DNA of 64,000 nucleotides, from assembly GCF_000208745.1 (NCBI RefSeq), contig NC_030851.1:5742524-5806523 (forward strand), given 5' to 3'. The notes beneath the pieces were generated by a model. That model was not told where the DNA came from. It did not search any database and was given only the letters and a program-made list of their open reading frames with translations. The position numbers and the translations under genes are program-made. Position 1 is the first letter of the stretch. Every line of letters starts with the position of its first letter. Below are positions 38,101 to 52,708 of this stretch, piece after piece. The stretch is from Theobroma cacao. Its lineage: Eukaryota; Streptophyta; Magnoliopsida; Malvales; Malvaceae.

Positions 38101-39585
38101 CAATTACCAGATTTATTTAACTAATAGATGATTTTAAGAATCTGAAATACTTCTAGACCTGTAGACCATGCAACAAATACTGCTATAAATACATAATAAA
38201 ATTGCTAATAACAGGAAACATTGTTTTGGATTCTGATGCATTAGCATCAAGAAACCAGTAAACTCATTGTAATAACTCACAAATGTATATTGAATTTGTC
38301 CACATTGCAATCAATGCTTCTCTAAGACACAGTAAGGTAACATGCTCCCTCACTGAAAGGGTGCTTCTTCACCCTAGGAACTGTATATTTACATAATAGA
38401 TCAAGGGTTATTTGATGGTGCAGGGGTACTATCACCCTGATATATTAGGAATGCACCAATATCAGTCCTTTGCAAATAACATGCTTATTGATATGCTTCA
38501 AAAAACAAGCATGCTGATGCTTAAGCAACTAACATCCTTTCATTACCCCATCTACAGTTATACATCTAAAAATAAAATTCAAATTTTCTTTTCACCAAAA
38601 TTAGTGTACTTGGAAGGTGAAACCTCATAAATTTTTAAGTATAACCGCATGGTCTTATGATTAAGTTATTCTTGAACCTCATCCTACATTCTTAAAGCTT
38701 ATTATGGCTTTAGCAATCAAGGTCTGAGCACATCCCTGTTACCAGTGATTGGAAAGAATATGACTATAAAGATAACGAACTGGGAAGGATTTCCACTTTT
38801 TTCATAAGCAGAAGTTATAAACAACTACCCATTATTGAATCTCAAGGATTTTGTATTTGAAACCACTTTTTTGTGATATGCACAATCGAAGTTAGTATAA
38901 CCAGAGTATGCAGAAAGTATACTGTATACATGAGGAACCATAGATGAAAAAAGAAAAGAAAAAATGAGAAAGATGAAAGTCAACACCACAAAAGATTAGT
39001 CAGATTTTAGAGGATCCACCACCTGGGTTGGAAGATGCTTTAATGACGGCATGAGAGGGACTGCATTTTTGTTTGTAGTACTAACAGGGGTCTTTGATCG
39101 CTCTTAAGTACCCCTCATCCCCCCACCCCAAACCAAAAAAAAAAAAAAACTTTAAAGCAGCAAAGTAGGCAGTATTAAGGGGAAAATAACAAATCAATAG
39201 CCTACAAAAGCCGCAAATCACATAAAAAAAAATTTTCGCCTTATTTCAGTATACCAATAAATGGTCATCTAGAAAGGACTAAAATTTCACATAGCCCCAA
39301 AAAGAAGCCTAGTTTAAGCATAAACCAATGAGGCAAAGCTACCATAATAGTAGGAGTATGCAGTTGAAATGAACAAAATAATTGAGAGAGGCAAGAGATT
39401 ATCACTTAATGGTCCTTATGGAGGAGAAATTGGAATGCATCGAACAACCTAGTGGACATAGTTTTTGATTATTCAGTAAAGGAACAAATGATAGATTGCA
39501 AAAAAGGGTCCAAGAGATCTCACCTCACATTATTCCCATCGCTCTGAAACGTATCCGGCTTTGATCCAAGCTTCATAAACTTCAT
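35149..39585 (-). CDS. NPH3/RPT2-like BTB protein, NPY subfamily
   Basis: Four exons, 39585-39524, 37627-37558, 37214-36042 and 35718-35149, give 624 aa. The N-terminus [19 protein letters not shown] is the NPY signature. A BTB/POZ domain follows ([48 protein letters not shown]). The NPH3 domain follows in turn, with [24 protein letters not shown] and the hallmark [12 protein letters not shown]...[11 protein letters not shown]. The Ser-rich basic tail ends [12 protein letters not shown]. In Arabidopsis NPY proteins act with AGC kinases to hold PIN auxin carriers at polar membrane domains and to support organ formation and gravitropism. Position beside an LBD37-type and an AZF-type gene favours an NPY3/NPY5 orthologue. 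Intron 1 is about 1.9 kb, and a 5'-UTR intron ending just before 39610 is likely. Confidence 0.94.
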
Positions 39586-42500
39586 ATTGGCAAGCAAAAG
39601 ATCTTCCTCCCTTCTGAAACCTCGAAATGATCTTCTCAGCTACTCAACCGATCACCAATAAATCAAATACCAGACACTCAGCAACTCACATACCCAATGA
39701 AACATAACCCGAACCGAGGAAAAGTTGCCACAAGTGATAAGGAACACCCCAGGTGCGGGGACCGAGTTTCTGAGTGCAATCAGCTTTCTGGGATTCAAGA
39801 GACTAAAGAAGGATCAAAGGAGGGGGAAGGATATATGCCACGAAGAGTATGACCGAATCTTGACAGCAATCGAGGCAGGGGGGTCTGAGTAAGAGAGAGA
39901 AATAGATAATTGGCAAGATGGGGTTTGAGTAATATTTTAAGAAAAGGTTCTCTTGAATGGCAAGAGAGCCATGGAAGAGGTTGTTTCCTTTGTTGACGGC
40001 AAAGCCCACCGAGCCCGGGCGCACCCAGTCAGCTTAGGAGACATAGACAACAGAGTCTTTGCACTAAATAATTCCCAAAACCAGAGACACTCACAAGCAC
40101 CAATCTGACTTCACCTCCTCTCCCCACTATTTCTTTATCCCTCTCTCTTTCTCTTTCTGATTACTCTGTTCCTTTGTTTTCCTTTTTTTTTTTATAAAGT
40201 TCATAAAGATTCATATCACCAGGACCTCTTGTGGTTCTTTAAAAGCTTCAAGTTCCAAACTTGACGTATACTAATCAATATATAGTTTTTTTTTTACCGT
40301 TGAAGTCTGAAATCCTGCAACGGAAAACAGCATCTGGGTATCAGTTTGAAGAAACCACCAAAACGGTAGACAACAAGCATCTATCTTTATTTTTTTTCAA
40401 AGTATGGAATAACTGAAAAAGATCACAAAAATAAAGTCATTACATTAATTAACAACCAATCATCAACTACCAACAACAATATCACCAAAAAATTAAAACT
40501 GAAATCTGAGGAATCTACTAGAATATATCACAGAAATCTAATTAAATAACATAATGTCAAGACTCAAGATCATACTTTGATATATGCGGTAAAATCCCAA
40601 AACCCCACATGAATTGGAAAATGGGAAAATGCCCATAATCAACTTGGAAGCCAAAAGAGTAAAGACAATCCCCAAAAGCCACTCCCCGTGTAAACCCCAA
40701 CAAAACCCAAGACCCTTGTATCAAATCTACAAAGCCCATTTAAGCAGAAAAAGGAAATAACCACCTTCTCCATTGTAGCAAAACAAGGAATCCCATTTTA
40801 AGCATGAACCGCAAGGCACAAGCAAGCCTTGGAAACCAAAACCATCTCAAACAAGAAGGAAATCCCATAACAAACTCAGAATGGCAGAACATAACTTACC
40901 AAGAAACTTACACCCCCATTGCAATGAGTTTGAGTTTGAGTTTGTGTCTCAACTGAACAGTACAAAACGTATGAACAGTAATGATCACACAGGAACCATG
41001 CAGGAGCATTTGAGTCCGTTTAAAAAGTACCAGACACCAAGGGAGTAACAAAATTTACACAAAACCCACAAAAACCAAAAACTAAAAGGAACAACCTACA
41101 AGTACCCATCAGTAAATAACCTGTTTATTCATTTCCAGTAGAATCTATCAAAGTACAAATTCAAAGAAAACTCAACTTTTTTCTTAGTTTTGGACAAAAA
41201 GCCAAGCTGTTGCCAAATGTTTTATCTGTGTTTGTCGTACTAGCACTACTACTATAAAAACTTTAACTTGGTTGCTTTGCGTATTTCTCTTTATTAATAT
41301 TGGTGAAGAAAGTAGATTTAATTCCATTCAGTTTTTGGGAGAGGAGGTTGGCATTAACACACTCAACATCTAGCTCAGTTATGTACGCCAATAACTGACA
41401 CACAGCTTTCTTGTTGCCACCCTCTTTTTATTAAATGGCTTCTCTTTACTTGCTTGCTAATTAACCCATCACTGTCTCTCCTTTACTCTATTTAAGAGCT
41501 GTTCCTCAGAGAAAAAAAAATGGAGGGATTTTATTAGAATTTCAGCCCAAAAAACAAAGGAAAATAAAAGGTCTCTTTCCAACACGAGTTATACTGTCCC
41601 TTTCATTGCGGTGAAATCGTGACCAAACAGTGGTGTAAAGAGGAAAAAAAAAAAAAAAGAAGGTTGGGTCTTTGAAAGTGTGTCAAACTCTGCAGGATGC
41701 ATGAGATTCACCAATAGGCTAAATGCCAAAGAGAGTTTTGTATGTTGCTGTTGGAATTCAGGAAATACTTTAAAAGCATATACTTTCAAGAATGTGTGAA
41801 AAGTAAGTAAGCTATTCTTAGTTAGTTGTAGTTAAACCTAATACTACAGCTTATTCTTGAAATCAAGAAAATCTTGTGTCACATTTTGATTGAAGGGTTT
41901 TGCTTACTAAAGATTTAGGAGCTTCTCTATACCTTCATTGAAAATTATTGTCGTTTGAATTATTGCCCCCTACTTCCTATGTAGTATTTGCAAGAATTAT
42001 TAACAACAGTTGCAGAAATATTTAAAGTTAAGTACAATGAATGGAAACAACCAAGTTCAATTATAGCATATTAGGTCAATATTAGGTCATGCTAAAAGAG
42101 CCATCTAACTTTTTATTCTTTTCTTCCAACTCCAACAGTAGAAAAGCCATCCTAACTAAGAGGATAGATGAGTGCAACCTAAGGTAAAATCCTGGTCTCA
42201 CGACTATCGGGCCCATCAATTCGAAGGAGCTTGATAAGAATGAATACCCCTTTTTTCGGTTGCAGTACCATTGCAATCACAAACTCCCCATCTTTTATCG
42301 TAAAAGAATTTTCAAGGATTGGGTTTCTTTTTCCTTTTTCTATTGCAAAATAAGATGTTAAAAGTGTAATGTTAATGAATTTATTATTTATACCTTCATA
42401 TACCATTACCATTTGCGAGTATATTCAGACCATAACCGAACCAGAAAAAAGTTACCATGCCACTTCTATTTCAACTTTTCTATAACTTTCTTCTTGTTGA

Positions 42501-45500
42501 GTGTGTGATTTGTGAGTAGTTTCAAATTGTTAAATGAGAACTACATTAGCTGTTTGACAATTAAATAACCAGTTAAGCTAAAACAAGCCAACCTGATAGT
42601 ATCTTCCTTTGTCTCACAGCTGAGTAAGCTAAGCCGTTTCATTTATAATCCCATGATATCCCTGATGCCAAGGAATTCTCTTCCCAACCAAAATCAACAA
42701 AGACAGGCAGCATGGTTCAATATAAAATTGGGTTAGAACATTTCATATTCCCATTTGAACACTTCCCTATAAAAGTACAAGATTTCTTTGGCCTTTATAA
42801 TCACCTTATTCTCACCACATTTTGAGGCTTTCACTCTTTTTTCTTTTTTTCTTTATAGATTAAGAGAGGTAGCTAAACTCCCACACATGATGCTGACTGT
42901 ATCACTTTCTATAGATCCTACAACTAGATGTTCTATCCAAATAAAAGTTTTGGGGTTTCTTAGGAAACACTTGATTCCCTGTCTACTAATATGAACCAAA
43001 TATTCAAACCCAGAGAAGGTATTTTTAGGCAGAATTGACTAATTACACAAATCACTATTTAATATTTGACATATTGCTTATATTAAGATCCAATTTTTGA
43101 CTTGTTTTAAATCATAGTTTTAACATTTCGAGATTTGATATTATTTTTTACACCCGGTGCTTTAACTCATATAAACAATTAAACTCACAAGATAACATGT
43201 TATTTTTTTTTTTTTTATCATGTAGCATGATACGCTTAAAATTTTTAGCAATAAATTTACCGTCAAAGAATAGGATCAATTATCACAATTAACCACAACC
43301 GTACTAATAAGTATTAAACCCAAGTTACCCCAATGAACTCCAAATCTTGAAAAGGTCGGAACTGAAGTTTATGTTGTCATGGGGTTGCTCAACCTCTTCA
43401 TTTGGGCAATTCGGGTTGGTATGGTTCTCCATCACCATTTGTAACTCCATCAACATTGGTATGCTCAACCTCTTCATTTGTAAGATTGACTCGTAAAACC
43501 ATCACCATTTTGTGGTGCCTTGACTACTAAAAAGCCTGTGTTAATTAGTTGGCGTAAGGTTTGACCTACACATAAGCATACACTTAGACATTCAGGTTGA
43601 CAATTTCCTTTGCTGAAGATTGAAATTTTGATTTGGAAATAATAAAAAGCTTGGTTCTAATACATCAAAATACCAAAGGTTTTAAATCCTGGTTTTAACA
43701 ATTAACCGGCAGAATTTGACCAAAAAAAAAATAAGAATCATAGCGTGCTAGGGGGATTTTCTCGAGAAAAAATTGTCAACGGATGGATCATGATCATCAT
43801 ACAAGCGAGGTGTTCACATAAAAAGGGCGTCCTACATGCCTAATTTTGACACAAAGTTTCTCAAAGGAATAAAAACTCTAGCTTCTGGTCATATGCTAGA
43901 TGTGGAAAAGAGGTCCCCCAATCTCTCTAACTTTGACCCAACCACATGCTTTTTGCAACTTTGTTTGATTTGCTTGCCCATATTTGCCAAACCCATGGCT
44001 TTACTTCAAGAATCCTTATCTTCTTCAATTTGTATGGATTAAAGGTGGCTCAATAAATTTAAAAATTTAAAACAAAATATTTAAATGAAGATTTTTTTAT
44101 TAAAATTTAAAAAATTATCAAAATTTTATTCTTTAAATTTTTTGAGATGTAAAATTTTTAATTAAACTTTTATGATCAAATTTTTTTAATTTAATATAAA
44201 CTCTAAATTAAAATAAAAAAATTGTAAATATTAGAACAATAGTATCTAATTGTTGAATGCTTATTGCAAATCGCAAATGAGGCTCACGATTTTATGAAGA
44301 TAATAAAAGAACAAACTTTTTGTGTATTTTTTGAAGAAAAATTAAAGTTAAAGGAAGAAAGAACAAATGAAAAAAAAAACTCAAAAGTAGATATTATATA
44401 TTGAAAAAAATTAAAAAAGTGAAAGAACAAATAATTTTATTAATTATTTTTTTATATATATATTTTTATTATAATTAATTATATTCTAATTATTATAAAA
44501 TTATAAATTTTTTCTAAATTTGAGATCTCTCCAAATTGGAAGCCTAAAGCCATTGCTTGAGTGACTTCACCCAAGGGTCGGCTATGGTATGGATGCCCGT
44601 GATTCCCAAACCTAATATTGTTAGCATCTCTATATATGCTCCTTTATATCACTTCTCATACTCCATGCATGTACATTTTAATTTCTCAATGAATAATCTA
44701 TATACATATTTAATTTCCATCTCACCAAGACGATGAATCAAATGTAATGTCGGTTAAAATTGACTAACCAAGAAAGTAGTTGCATAGGGTCTTGTATGGG
44801 GGGACAAAAGTGAAATGGATGAGTGACAGTGGCAGAAACCAGATCATATAATTTAACCTAAATGTCTAGCTAAGGTACTGTGATCAAAAGATACTGCTGG
44901 TACAACTCATAGGTGTACTACGTAGTGAAAATACAAATGATGGTAAATGGTAACTTGGTCGTCGAACACAAAGCACACGGGCACCGATGCCATCGTAATA
45001 GATCAAATTGGCTTCATTTTCCATGTCAAGACCGATACCCTCTAATCATGCCAACCATCACACTCTACGCTTCGCCATGCATCATACCATACGTCACATG
45101 GATCCATATCCATCACTAAAAAAATGGCCTTGATCTTTTTCTTCCAAATAAAGTATTTGATTAATGAGTACATCGAAATAATTAAGTAGGTACTCTAATC
45201 ATGTTTTTTTGATAAATTATCTCAAGAGTTTATTATTCTTTTTACGAAATTTAGGTTTTGTTAATTAATTGCTTGTGTGTTACCCTTTGGAAAATTTTGA
45301 CCCTCTATGCATTTGCTTGTTTCTCAATCTTTGTATCAACTTACCCAACGGGAGAGACAGAGTCAGTCACACAGCTCACAAGGCAAGCATACATGAAGGA
45401 GAAAATCGCATGTGTCAGATTGTGGAAGCATCAGTTTGGTTCTAAGGCTACCCCCCTTTCCATGCAGAAAATGGAATTCATAGGCTGGACCACCACCAAT

Positions 45501-48500
45501 GGGAACGTACCCATGTTTTCCGCTCCTTTTCACCATTAAGATACTACGGTAGATCGAAATGGAATCATTTTTAAACTCAGACCAAGTACGAATGCACTCA
45601 AAATGAATTATATAGAAAAAGAAAGCCAGGGTTTTCAGCAATCCAGGCACTGCAGGCATTTAAAAATCCCAATCTACAATATCATTTGATTTAATAAATA
45701 AAAATCACATAATTAAGAGTAATAATAGTATGAAATTTGAGTCCTCAAAACATTTGATATACGGTTTGACAAGATCATGAATGAGTGGTAATGTGAGCAT
45801 GTTGACATGATGACATCATGCCCTTATACTATAGTATTTATTCTTTTATACCTTCATTACATAAACAGCTAAAGCTAACCACAAGTCAATGTCATGATAA
45901 ATCTATATATTAAACTTAATTATTTAAAGATACTTGCATCTGACCAAACCAAGATTCCATCTTTATATTCATAATGATTTTCTCCAGGAACAACATCAAC
46001 ATGTAGAACAACAAATGTTTGTGGTTGGCTGCTAAGATCACTCATTTTGGGATGGAAATTCAAAACTCTGCACTTTAAGTTTGAGAGTTACTTTCTAATT
46101 ATTTTGGGAAGTCAAGTGGGGACAATCCTGACAAAGAAAGAAAGAAAGAAAGAAAATTTCAGGTCAGGATTAGAGAGTGATAAGATTGATACCAAAAAAA
46201 AAAGAGAGAGAAAGAGATCCAGGACGAACACAATAGAAATAAATAAAGTCTACTATGGTGATGGTGGTGTACGATTTGGAAGAATATTCTAAGAATGGAA
46301 GACCCCACTCGCAAAAGGAATCACTAAGTCTGGAGCCACAGTTGTGGTGGTGTTGGTACTTGCATGCTGATAAAGTTGAATGGGCCAAGGGCCTGAGGGA
46401 TGGCCTCACCCTTTTGCTTTTGACAAAGGTGCTACACTCTGAAAAGGAAATGATGATTAGGGCTTCCGAGTTCTTAACTAAAACCATGCAGAAAGCGAAC
46501 AAACTTAAAAATTTGTTTAGCCCAATTATGGTTTTGTTGATACTTTCATGCCTTTGGAAGTGTGTGGCCCAAATGCTTTAAGGAGTTCAGTCACTTTTTA
46601 TCTAGTGCTTCACACTATAGGGAAATGATTAGACATCTTACCTCCAACCTCCCACCCAAACTATGGACGACCTTTATTTTTCTTCCTTTTTCTTTTTGTT
46701 TTTCACTACAAGTCTAAATGGAAGTAAATTCCAACCCATAAAATTGGAAACAAAACGCTTACAGAGCTTAAGGTTATTATCAACTGTAATTACATGGAGT
46801 AAAATCCTAGGAGGAGCAGAGGATTTCATGAAGTCCTTTATTACCACTAGTAACTCTCCTGGATAAAAAGATCGAGAACCCCATTAGCTTTCCTATAGTA
46901 AAGATGGACTTTCACATGCACAAAAGATCAAAATAAGGACTAAACTGACAGTCACCGAAGATAGCTTTCAGATGAGGCTATATACCATTTGCTTACAAAA
47001 AGATTGAAAAACAATATTAGAATTGAGTCTCAATTTCCAAAAAAGAAAAAACGGATTGCACTACAATAATTGAATATGCAGTTGAGTCTTTGGGTTAATC
47101 CACAAGTGTGAAGAGCTTTTGCTTTTCTCTCATATCTTTATATGCACTATAAAGAATTGGTGTCGTTCTTATTGATGTCATTGGAAAAGAAGGTGGGCAA
47201 ACAAAGACATGATGATGAGAGGACATTCCAAGAAAGGTCATACATGCATATCAGCCAAAGCAGAGGTTCTCTCAAGGGACCCAACTTTCAGACTTTCAGC
47301 TGCACATGTTTTCTCTCCTCAAAGTTTCACAATCTTTTCTTGTTTCCTTTAATCAGGGAGATATTGCATGGTAGCATAGTACAGTACTACTTCCCCCTTT
47401 TTAACTCAACTAGTCCTGTTGCATCTCTACTTCTTGTAGCTGCTGATCATGCTATTATTAATTTCTGCAGAGAAACCTTTTTAAATTGTTTTTAAATTAA
47501 TTAAAACTGCAAAGAAGATTCCTCACATTACTTTCGCAGTGTATTTTTTTTTCTAATATTTACTTCAAAACTTTTTAAATATTTATAAGTTAATTACTGA
47601 ATTTGATAGCACAAGTCAAGTGATACCAGTTCAATAATTAAATAACATATAAAAATAAGTTTATATTGATCATATGAATTCTTCAATATGTCGTTTTAAA
47701 TTTATTTTAATTACTCTTTTTCACAAAAAAAAGAAAACTACCTTTTTACTTGACAGAAATTCTATTCTCACATTCTCCTCATCTCACCAATGTAATGGAT
47801 GTGCACATATTCTGGTATAAAAATACAAGAAAAGCATTTTTCTTCTTCTGTAAGTTAATTTTTACGCATAGGAATCAGGGGGAAATGATCATTATGACCA
47901 TAATCTAATCATGGTTATAATTATATGATATTTATGTTGCTTGTGACGATAAGGAAAACAATAGAGTATGAAATGTTGACCCAAGGATCAGACATTTTTC
48001 TCAAGCCTTTGGGTCTTAAAAACTTGGTCGGTCCGATTAGGTAGTGTCCATTCTGGTTATTTGAATTGACCAAACGAGCCACGATATTTTTGGCAAGCCC
48101 ACCCTAGTTGAAAACCTCTCGTTGGTCGAAAAGAGTAAGGCCCATAGTGTAATGGCATGCGTCACTGATGCCGTGCGCGTCCTATATTATAATTATTGTT
48201 TGATTATTACTTTTTATTCAGCTATTAATTTATATATATATAGTAATTAATATAAAGATGCACACTAGACAAATTATTTCCAAATGGTGGATCCGGATAT
48301 ACAGTTATCACTGCTATCAGAATTAGAAAAGCATAAATTTCCTGTTAATTAACCAAATTAAATTTGAGACCGACCAACGCTGCGTGGGTTGCATCAAATC
48401 CACCATACATAACACATTATGCTCCAGTCGAAGACAGTGATCTGAAACTGACAAAGAAGTTTTCATGGTGCAAGAAACAAATTAAAGTTAGAATAATGGT

Positions 48501-51500
48501 TGTAAGCCACCAGAAAAAAATGGTCCATTTCGGAGATAACTACGTGCCTAAATTGTTGGGCCATACTGATCACTGTGTTCTACTAGTAGTTATATATTGT
48601 TACTATATATGTCATGTCTGGAAACATGCTCTTTGTCCTAAAGCTGACCTAATCTTAAAGTTAATCGCCACAACGCCACTTGCAAATAAATTAGGCCAAT
48701 TTGCAAAGCAGCTTCAAATCCAAACAAGGAGAAGCATCCTAGTGACCGAGTAATTCAGGTTCATTGGTTCATTTGATATTCCCTCAAAATGCTATATTAA
48801 TTTTCTTTCGTAAGCTGTTGCCTGCCAAACTGGAACGCCGTCCCTAACAGTACTCTCGTTTTTGGATTAGACCATACGAAATGAAAAGCATCAATTTAGA
48901 AACAGCTGTGAGGCCAGGGGATTCATGAGTCATGACTTATATTAAGCTTTATTTTATGAGGCTGCTAATCCTTTTAATAATTCATTTTCGCAATAAGCAT
49001 GGATTTAGATGGTGATAGATCTTGGCCAAATGGGTGAGATGATGTGCAGTTAGAAAAAGAAGGCTCAAGTCAACTTCATTTGGTAAAGTTGGGGTAACTT
49101 CAAAAGGATATGGGACTTATTGGGGGAGCTGGGAAGGACTAAGGAGTAGTTAGAATGCAAAAATAAGATTTAAAAACTAATAGAATTATGGTGTGTATGC
49201 TCGTTTTATTTAGAGAACAAAAAAAAAATGAAAGACACATATACAATTTGATAGGCTTGAGTATGTAAAAAAAACATTTATACTCGTATCATGGGAGAAC
49301 ACGAGTTATTGCTTACAATAAAGAAAAATATATTCATATCGCCTACATTGATTTAAATTTATAAGTGATTGTTTAGTTTTTCATTTAAAACTTGTGATAG
49401 CGGTCATGCCATTGCCACCCAAGATCATCTTATGTTGATTTGCAGTGACATGGTTATCCAATGAAAGAGGGTAGCCATTGGAATCTTAATTGTGAGATTA
49501 AGATGAGAGCATGAGGCTAAAGGATCAGTGAGTGGTGACTTATTGACTGAATCAACTAGGTTCAATTAATTTATTTAACAGTTGCCACAGGATGACAAAG
49601 GTATCTGATGCTGAGTTTTGACATATATAAGTCGAGAAACCATACAATTAAGAGAATCAAGTGATCAGCTTTTTGAACCATATTGGAATGAGCTCCACAT
49701 TAAAATCTGGGAAAACTAAAATAAAAGTTGTGAAAAGGAAATGATTGTGAGATCAAGTGAATCGTTTCTGTCAGTGCTTTTCATTTCACGTTTCTTATGC
49801 CTTTCTGGATTGTCTTTCATTCATTTTCAGGCTTTCATAGACTTTTTTTCTTTCATTATTCCCAAAAATTAAACAACGATAGCTAGTCCCTGTGAAAAGC
49901 CAAACCCTTTCTAAATGAACAAAAGGAATAATATGTGGGCACAGGATTTTAATTTATACACATCGTTAACAAACATTTTACACATGATAAACTTTTGGGG
50001 TTCATATATACTTAATTTCCTCCCACACGCAAAGAACACTTGAAAAAAAAATTACAAGTGTTGAAACTCTCCTAGCTAGGGAACCCACATTGTCTCTGCA
50101 CATGTCAATCCAGAAAGAACTTAATATTCTTCCTTTTTCAAACTGTCTATTCTCTCCTGTTGGCTGTTGATCTTTAATTTCTCCTTCGTATCTCTGAAAA
50201 CGTCTATAAAAGGTTATGAATTTACTTGCCATATTACTCCAGAAAGGAAAATATATTCTAATTCTAGCTTCCTTGTTTTACCAGGTAAGGGAAGAATATT
50301 CCATGGGAAATAAAATATTATAATTCTGGGGTTATGGCCTGGTTGAAAGCTGGCACTGATAACACGCCACGCTCTGGCACCCGCAAGTTTGTAGAAGACT
50401 TCTTCAAGTTAAGTCTTTTTAATTCAGATCACGTACAGTATCGATTGCAGGGCGTTTACACAACTGGAGAGCTTTGTTTAATTGTTTGTTATTTACGTAG
50501 AGAAGTAGGACAGACAAACCCTAAGTAACGTAGCTTGAATGTTTCAGTGTTGGCATGTAAACAGAATTTCATTTCCGGAGAAGCCTTTGACGGCCGCATT
50601 CGGTGGGAAATGAAAATGAGAGGAAAGTAATAAGAAAAAAAGGCTTAGGTTGATTGAAAGAAAATGGTCATTTTGAGGAAAAGGTAATCACTTTTCGGCG
50701 TAACTCTATGAAGCAAAATGTGATAAATTTATACCACTACATTCACATGGTTTTGATCATACCAAAGTACCCTCCAACTCCAACTTCTTTCATCTTGGCT
50801 TTACCCCTCTGTTTTCCTTTTTCAAAGGCTATTAATATGTTTTTTTTTTTTGAAAGATAAGGCCATTAATATGTTAAAAACCCATTTAGAGACGACCCAT
50901 AGTTTTCTAGAAAGATGACATATCTAATCTTCGAGCTGGATCTAATCTCCAAACCATGTTTGGCAATGGCAGAATTGGCTCTAAAAGTGGGGAAGGAGGG
51001 GGTTTTGGATCAATTTAATTGTAGTATGTTGGTCGGGCATCAACATGTCACAACGAAGTGTCCTAAAGCCACGCAAAAAGTGTTGCAGTGGTATTTATCA
51101 TCACCATGATTATGATGAACCACTTGATCATGCCAACATGTGCATTAAAAGCATTAACCACATGGGATAGTTAGCAGTTTGAACGGTGAACCATCTCCCT
51201 AACATGGGCTGGTTTTTTTATCTTTATAGACACCACCGCCGTGACTGCCTATCTCTTGCCTGCTGTCCCTGCGCTGTTCACGCGGCAAAGTTCTTTGCCT
51301 ATAGTTAGCTTACTCCATTATACAAAAAAAAAAAATTTGCATCATCCTACTATTTTCTTTTTTACAAAAACAGTACTAGTACTTTTCTTCTTTTATTTTT
51401 GAAAAGTACTACTAGTACTTTTTTATTGGGGAAAAACCCAAAAGAGCTTGACCTTTTCCTTGGCTTCCCTGGAAAAGTTGGAAATAGAAATGGGCCTTAT

Positions 51501-51739
51501 TTGAATTTTCAGCAGCGATAACATTCATTCATACCCAAAACATAAATGTTTTAGTAGAAATATTTTTTTAATAAAAAAATGAATTAGTGAATTGCCAGCA
51601 GCTGACTACAATAGGGAGAGTTCACAAACAATGAACAAATTCACTGTACAGAACAATTCATCAAATACAAATCCCAGAATCAATGGACAAATAAAATCAT
51701 TCATCTTTGTAAATTCAATTAATTCTACAAATCCTAAAA
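39586..51739. other. 12-kb intergenic region between NPY and the C2H2 gene
   Basis: No gene recognised. The first ~600 bases should be the NPY 5' UTR and promoter, with CT-rich leader-like DNA near 40130-40165. Open frames of 65-130 codons (for example 46255-46581, 47142-47495, 48364-48753) have no family features and unlikely composition. A 19-base word 'tgctcaacctcttcatttg' is repeated at about 43386 and 43461. AT-rich tracts occur at 44040-44520 and 47520-47720. No microRNA precursor I know was recognised. Confidence 0.45.
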
Positions 51740-52543
51740 TCAATTCTGTGCTAAAGAAGATTCCAGCTTCTCTTCCTTGGCAATCAAGAAACGTGGTTTC
51801 TTAGTCGGCAATGGACTTTCAACCTCTTGTTCTGCGTTGATTTGACTAAATCTTCCATCTTTGTTTTCCCCACAGAACTCTGGCAAAGCAGGCAGGTTCA
51901 GGTCAAAGTCAAAGTCGACGCGGTGGCTTTGGCTCAAGGCACCGCCGTCTGATAACGTCACCCCACTAACGCTAACGCTAACGCTACCACACTTGTTGTT
52001 GTTGTTGTTGTTGTTATTGTTGCCACCTTCGTAGTGGCAGCGTTTGTGGCCTCCCAAGGCTTGGCCTGTAGGGAAAGTCTTGTGGCAGATGGAACATTCA
52101 TGGGCCCTACCGCTACCGCTGATGGCGCTGGTGGCTGTGGTGCTGGTGGCAGATGGATTATCCCCGTTGGTGGTAGCAGCGTCGGTGGAGGGTTTGCGGT
52201 GGCTGGCTTTATGCCCACCCAGAGCTTGGTAAGAAGGGAAAGCCTTGTTACATACACTGCACTTGTAAGACAACTTCAAAGCTGGCGGAGCCGGGGCGGG
52301 AGCAGCCGCTGGTGATGACGAGGAAGATAATTGACGAGGATGATCATCATCGTTGGTGGAGCCACGAGCTAGCATGATGAGACAGAGAGCAAGGTACTCT
52401 TCTTCAGTCGTAGGAGACTCACTCCGTGGTCGCTTCGAACGTTTGCCCTTCTTCCATGTCTCGAGATAATTGTTGTCGATGTCCTCATATTTATTGCTGA
52501 AAGTTGTAGCAGTGGTAGGAGAATTCAGAGCTTCAAGAGCCAT
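51740..52543 (-). CDS. two-finger C2H2 zinc-finger repressor, AZF/ZAT10 type
   Basis: Intronless, 267 aa, start at about 52543 (MALEALNSP). Family marks in order: a basic nuclear signal KRSKRPR (34-40), the L-box [15 protein letters not shown] (about 47-61), and two C2H2 fingers each with the plant QALGGH core (about 93-115 and 148-170). An EAR repression motif follows (FDLNLPAL, about 213-220). A poly-Asn run of nine residues (about 175-183, GTT repeats at 51995-52020) is probably length-variable. AZF1, AZF2 and ZAT10/STZ are stress- and ABA-induced transcriptional repressors; the microsynteny here favours AZF1/AZF2. No introns and a short leader fit a fast-induced gene. Confidence 0.94.
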   Translation of the reverse strand: MALEALNSPTTATTFSNKYEDIDNNYLETWKKGKRSKRPRSESPTTEEEYLALCLIMLARGSTNDDDHPRQLSSSSSPAAAPAPAPPALKLSYKCSVCNKAFPSYQALGGHKASHRKPSTDAATTNGDNPSATSTTATSAISGSGRAHECSICHKTFPTGQALGGHKRCHYEGGNNNNNNNNNKCGSVSVSVSGVTLSDGGALSQSHRVDFDFDLNLPALPEFCGENKDGRFSQINAEQEVESPLPTKKPRFLIAKEEKLESSLAQN

Positions 52544-52700
52544 CCTCTTCAAATTCTCCAAATTCAATCAAGCTTTGAGAAAGATTGAGAAAGATGGAAA
52601 AGAAAGGTAGAATAGTGATGCCCTTTTTATTGATTTTTTCTTTTTCCTTTTTTTGAGAGGTTTGAGAGAAGCGAGTGAAAATCGGTGTGGCTGTAAGGGG

Positions 52701-52708
52701 ATTATATA
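52701..52708 (-). promoter_or_regulatory. TATA box of the AZF/ZAT gene
   Basis: TATATAAT on the minus strand about 160 bases upstream of the ATG. It is followed upstream by a G10-11 run (about 52741-52751) and a W-box core (GTTGAC on the minus strand near 52780). The leader would be about 130 bases. Confidence 0.6.

Noticed and set aside
41870..41910. miR159-like word 'ttgattgaaggg'
   Set aside because: Only part of the miRNA matches and no complementary arm is nearby.
46255..46581. 108-codon frame in the NPY-C2H2 spacer
   Set aside because: No recognisable domain. An overlapping opposite-strand frame of the same length suggests low stop density only.
48364..48753. 129-codon frame
   Set aside because: No similarity recognised and the start lacks context; probably chance in low-stop DNA.
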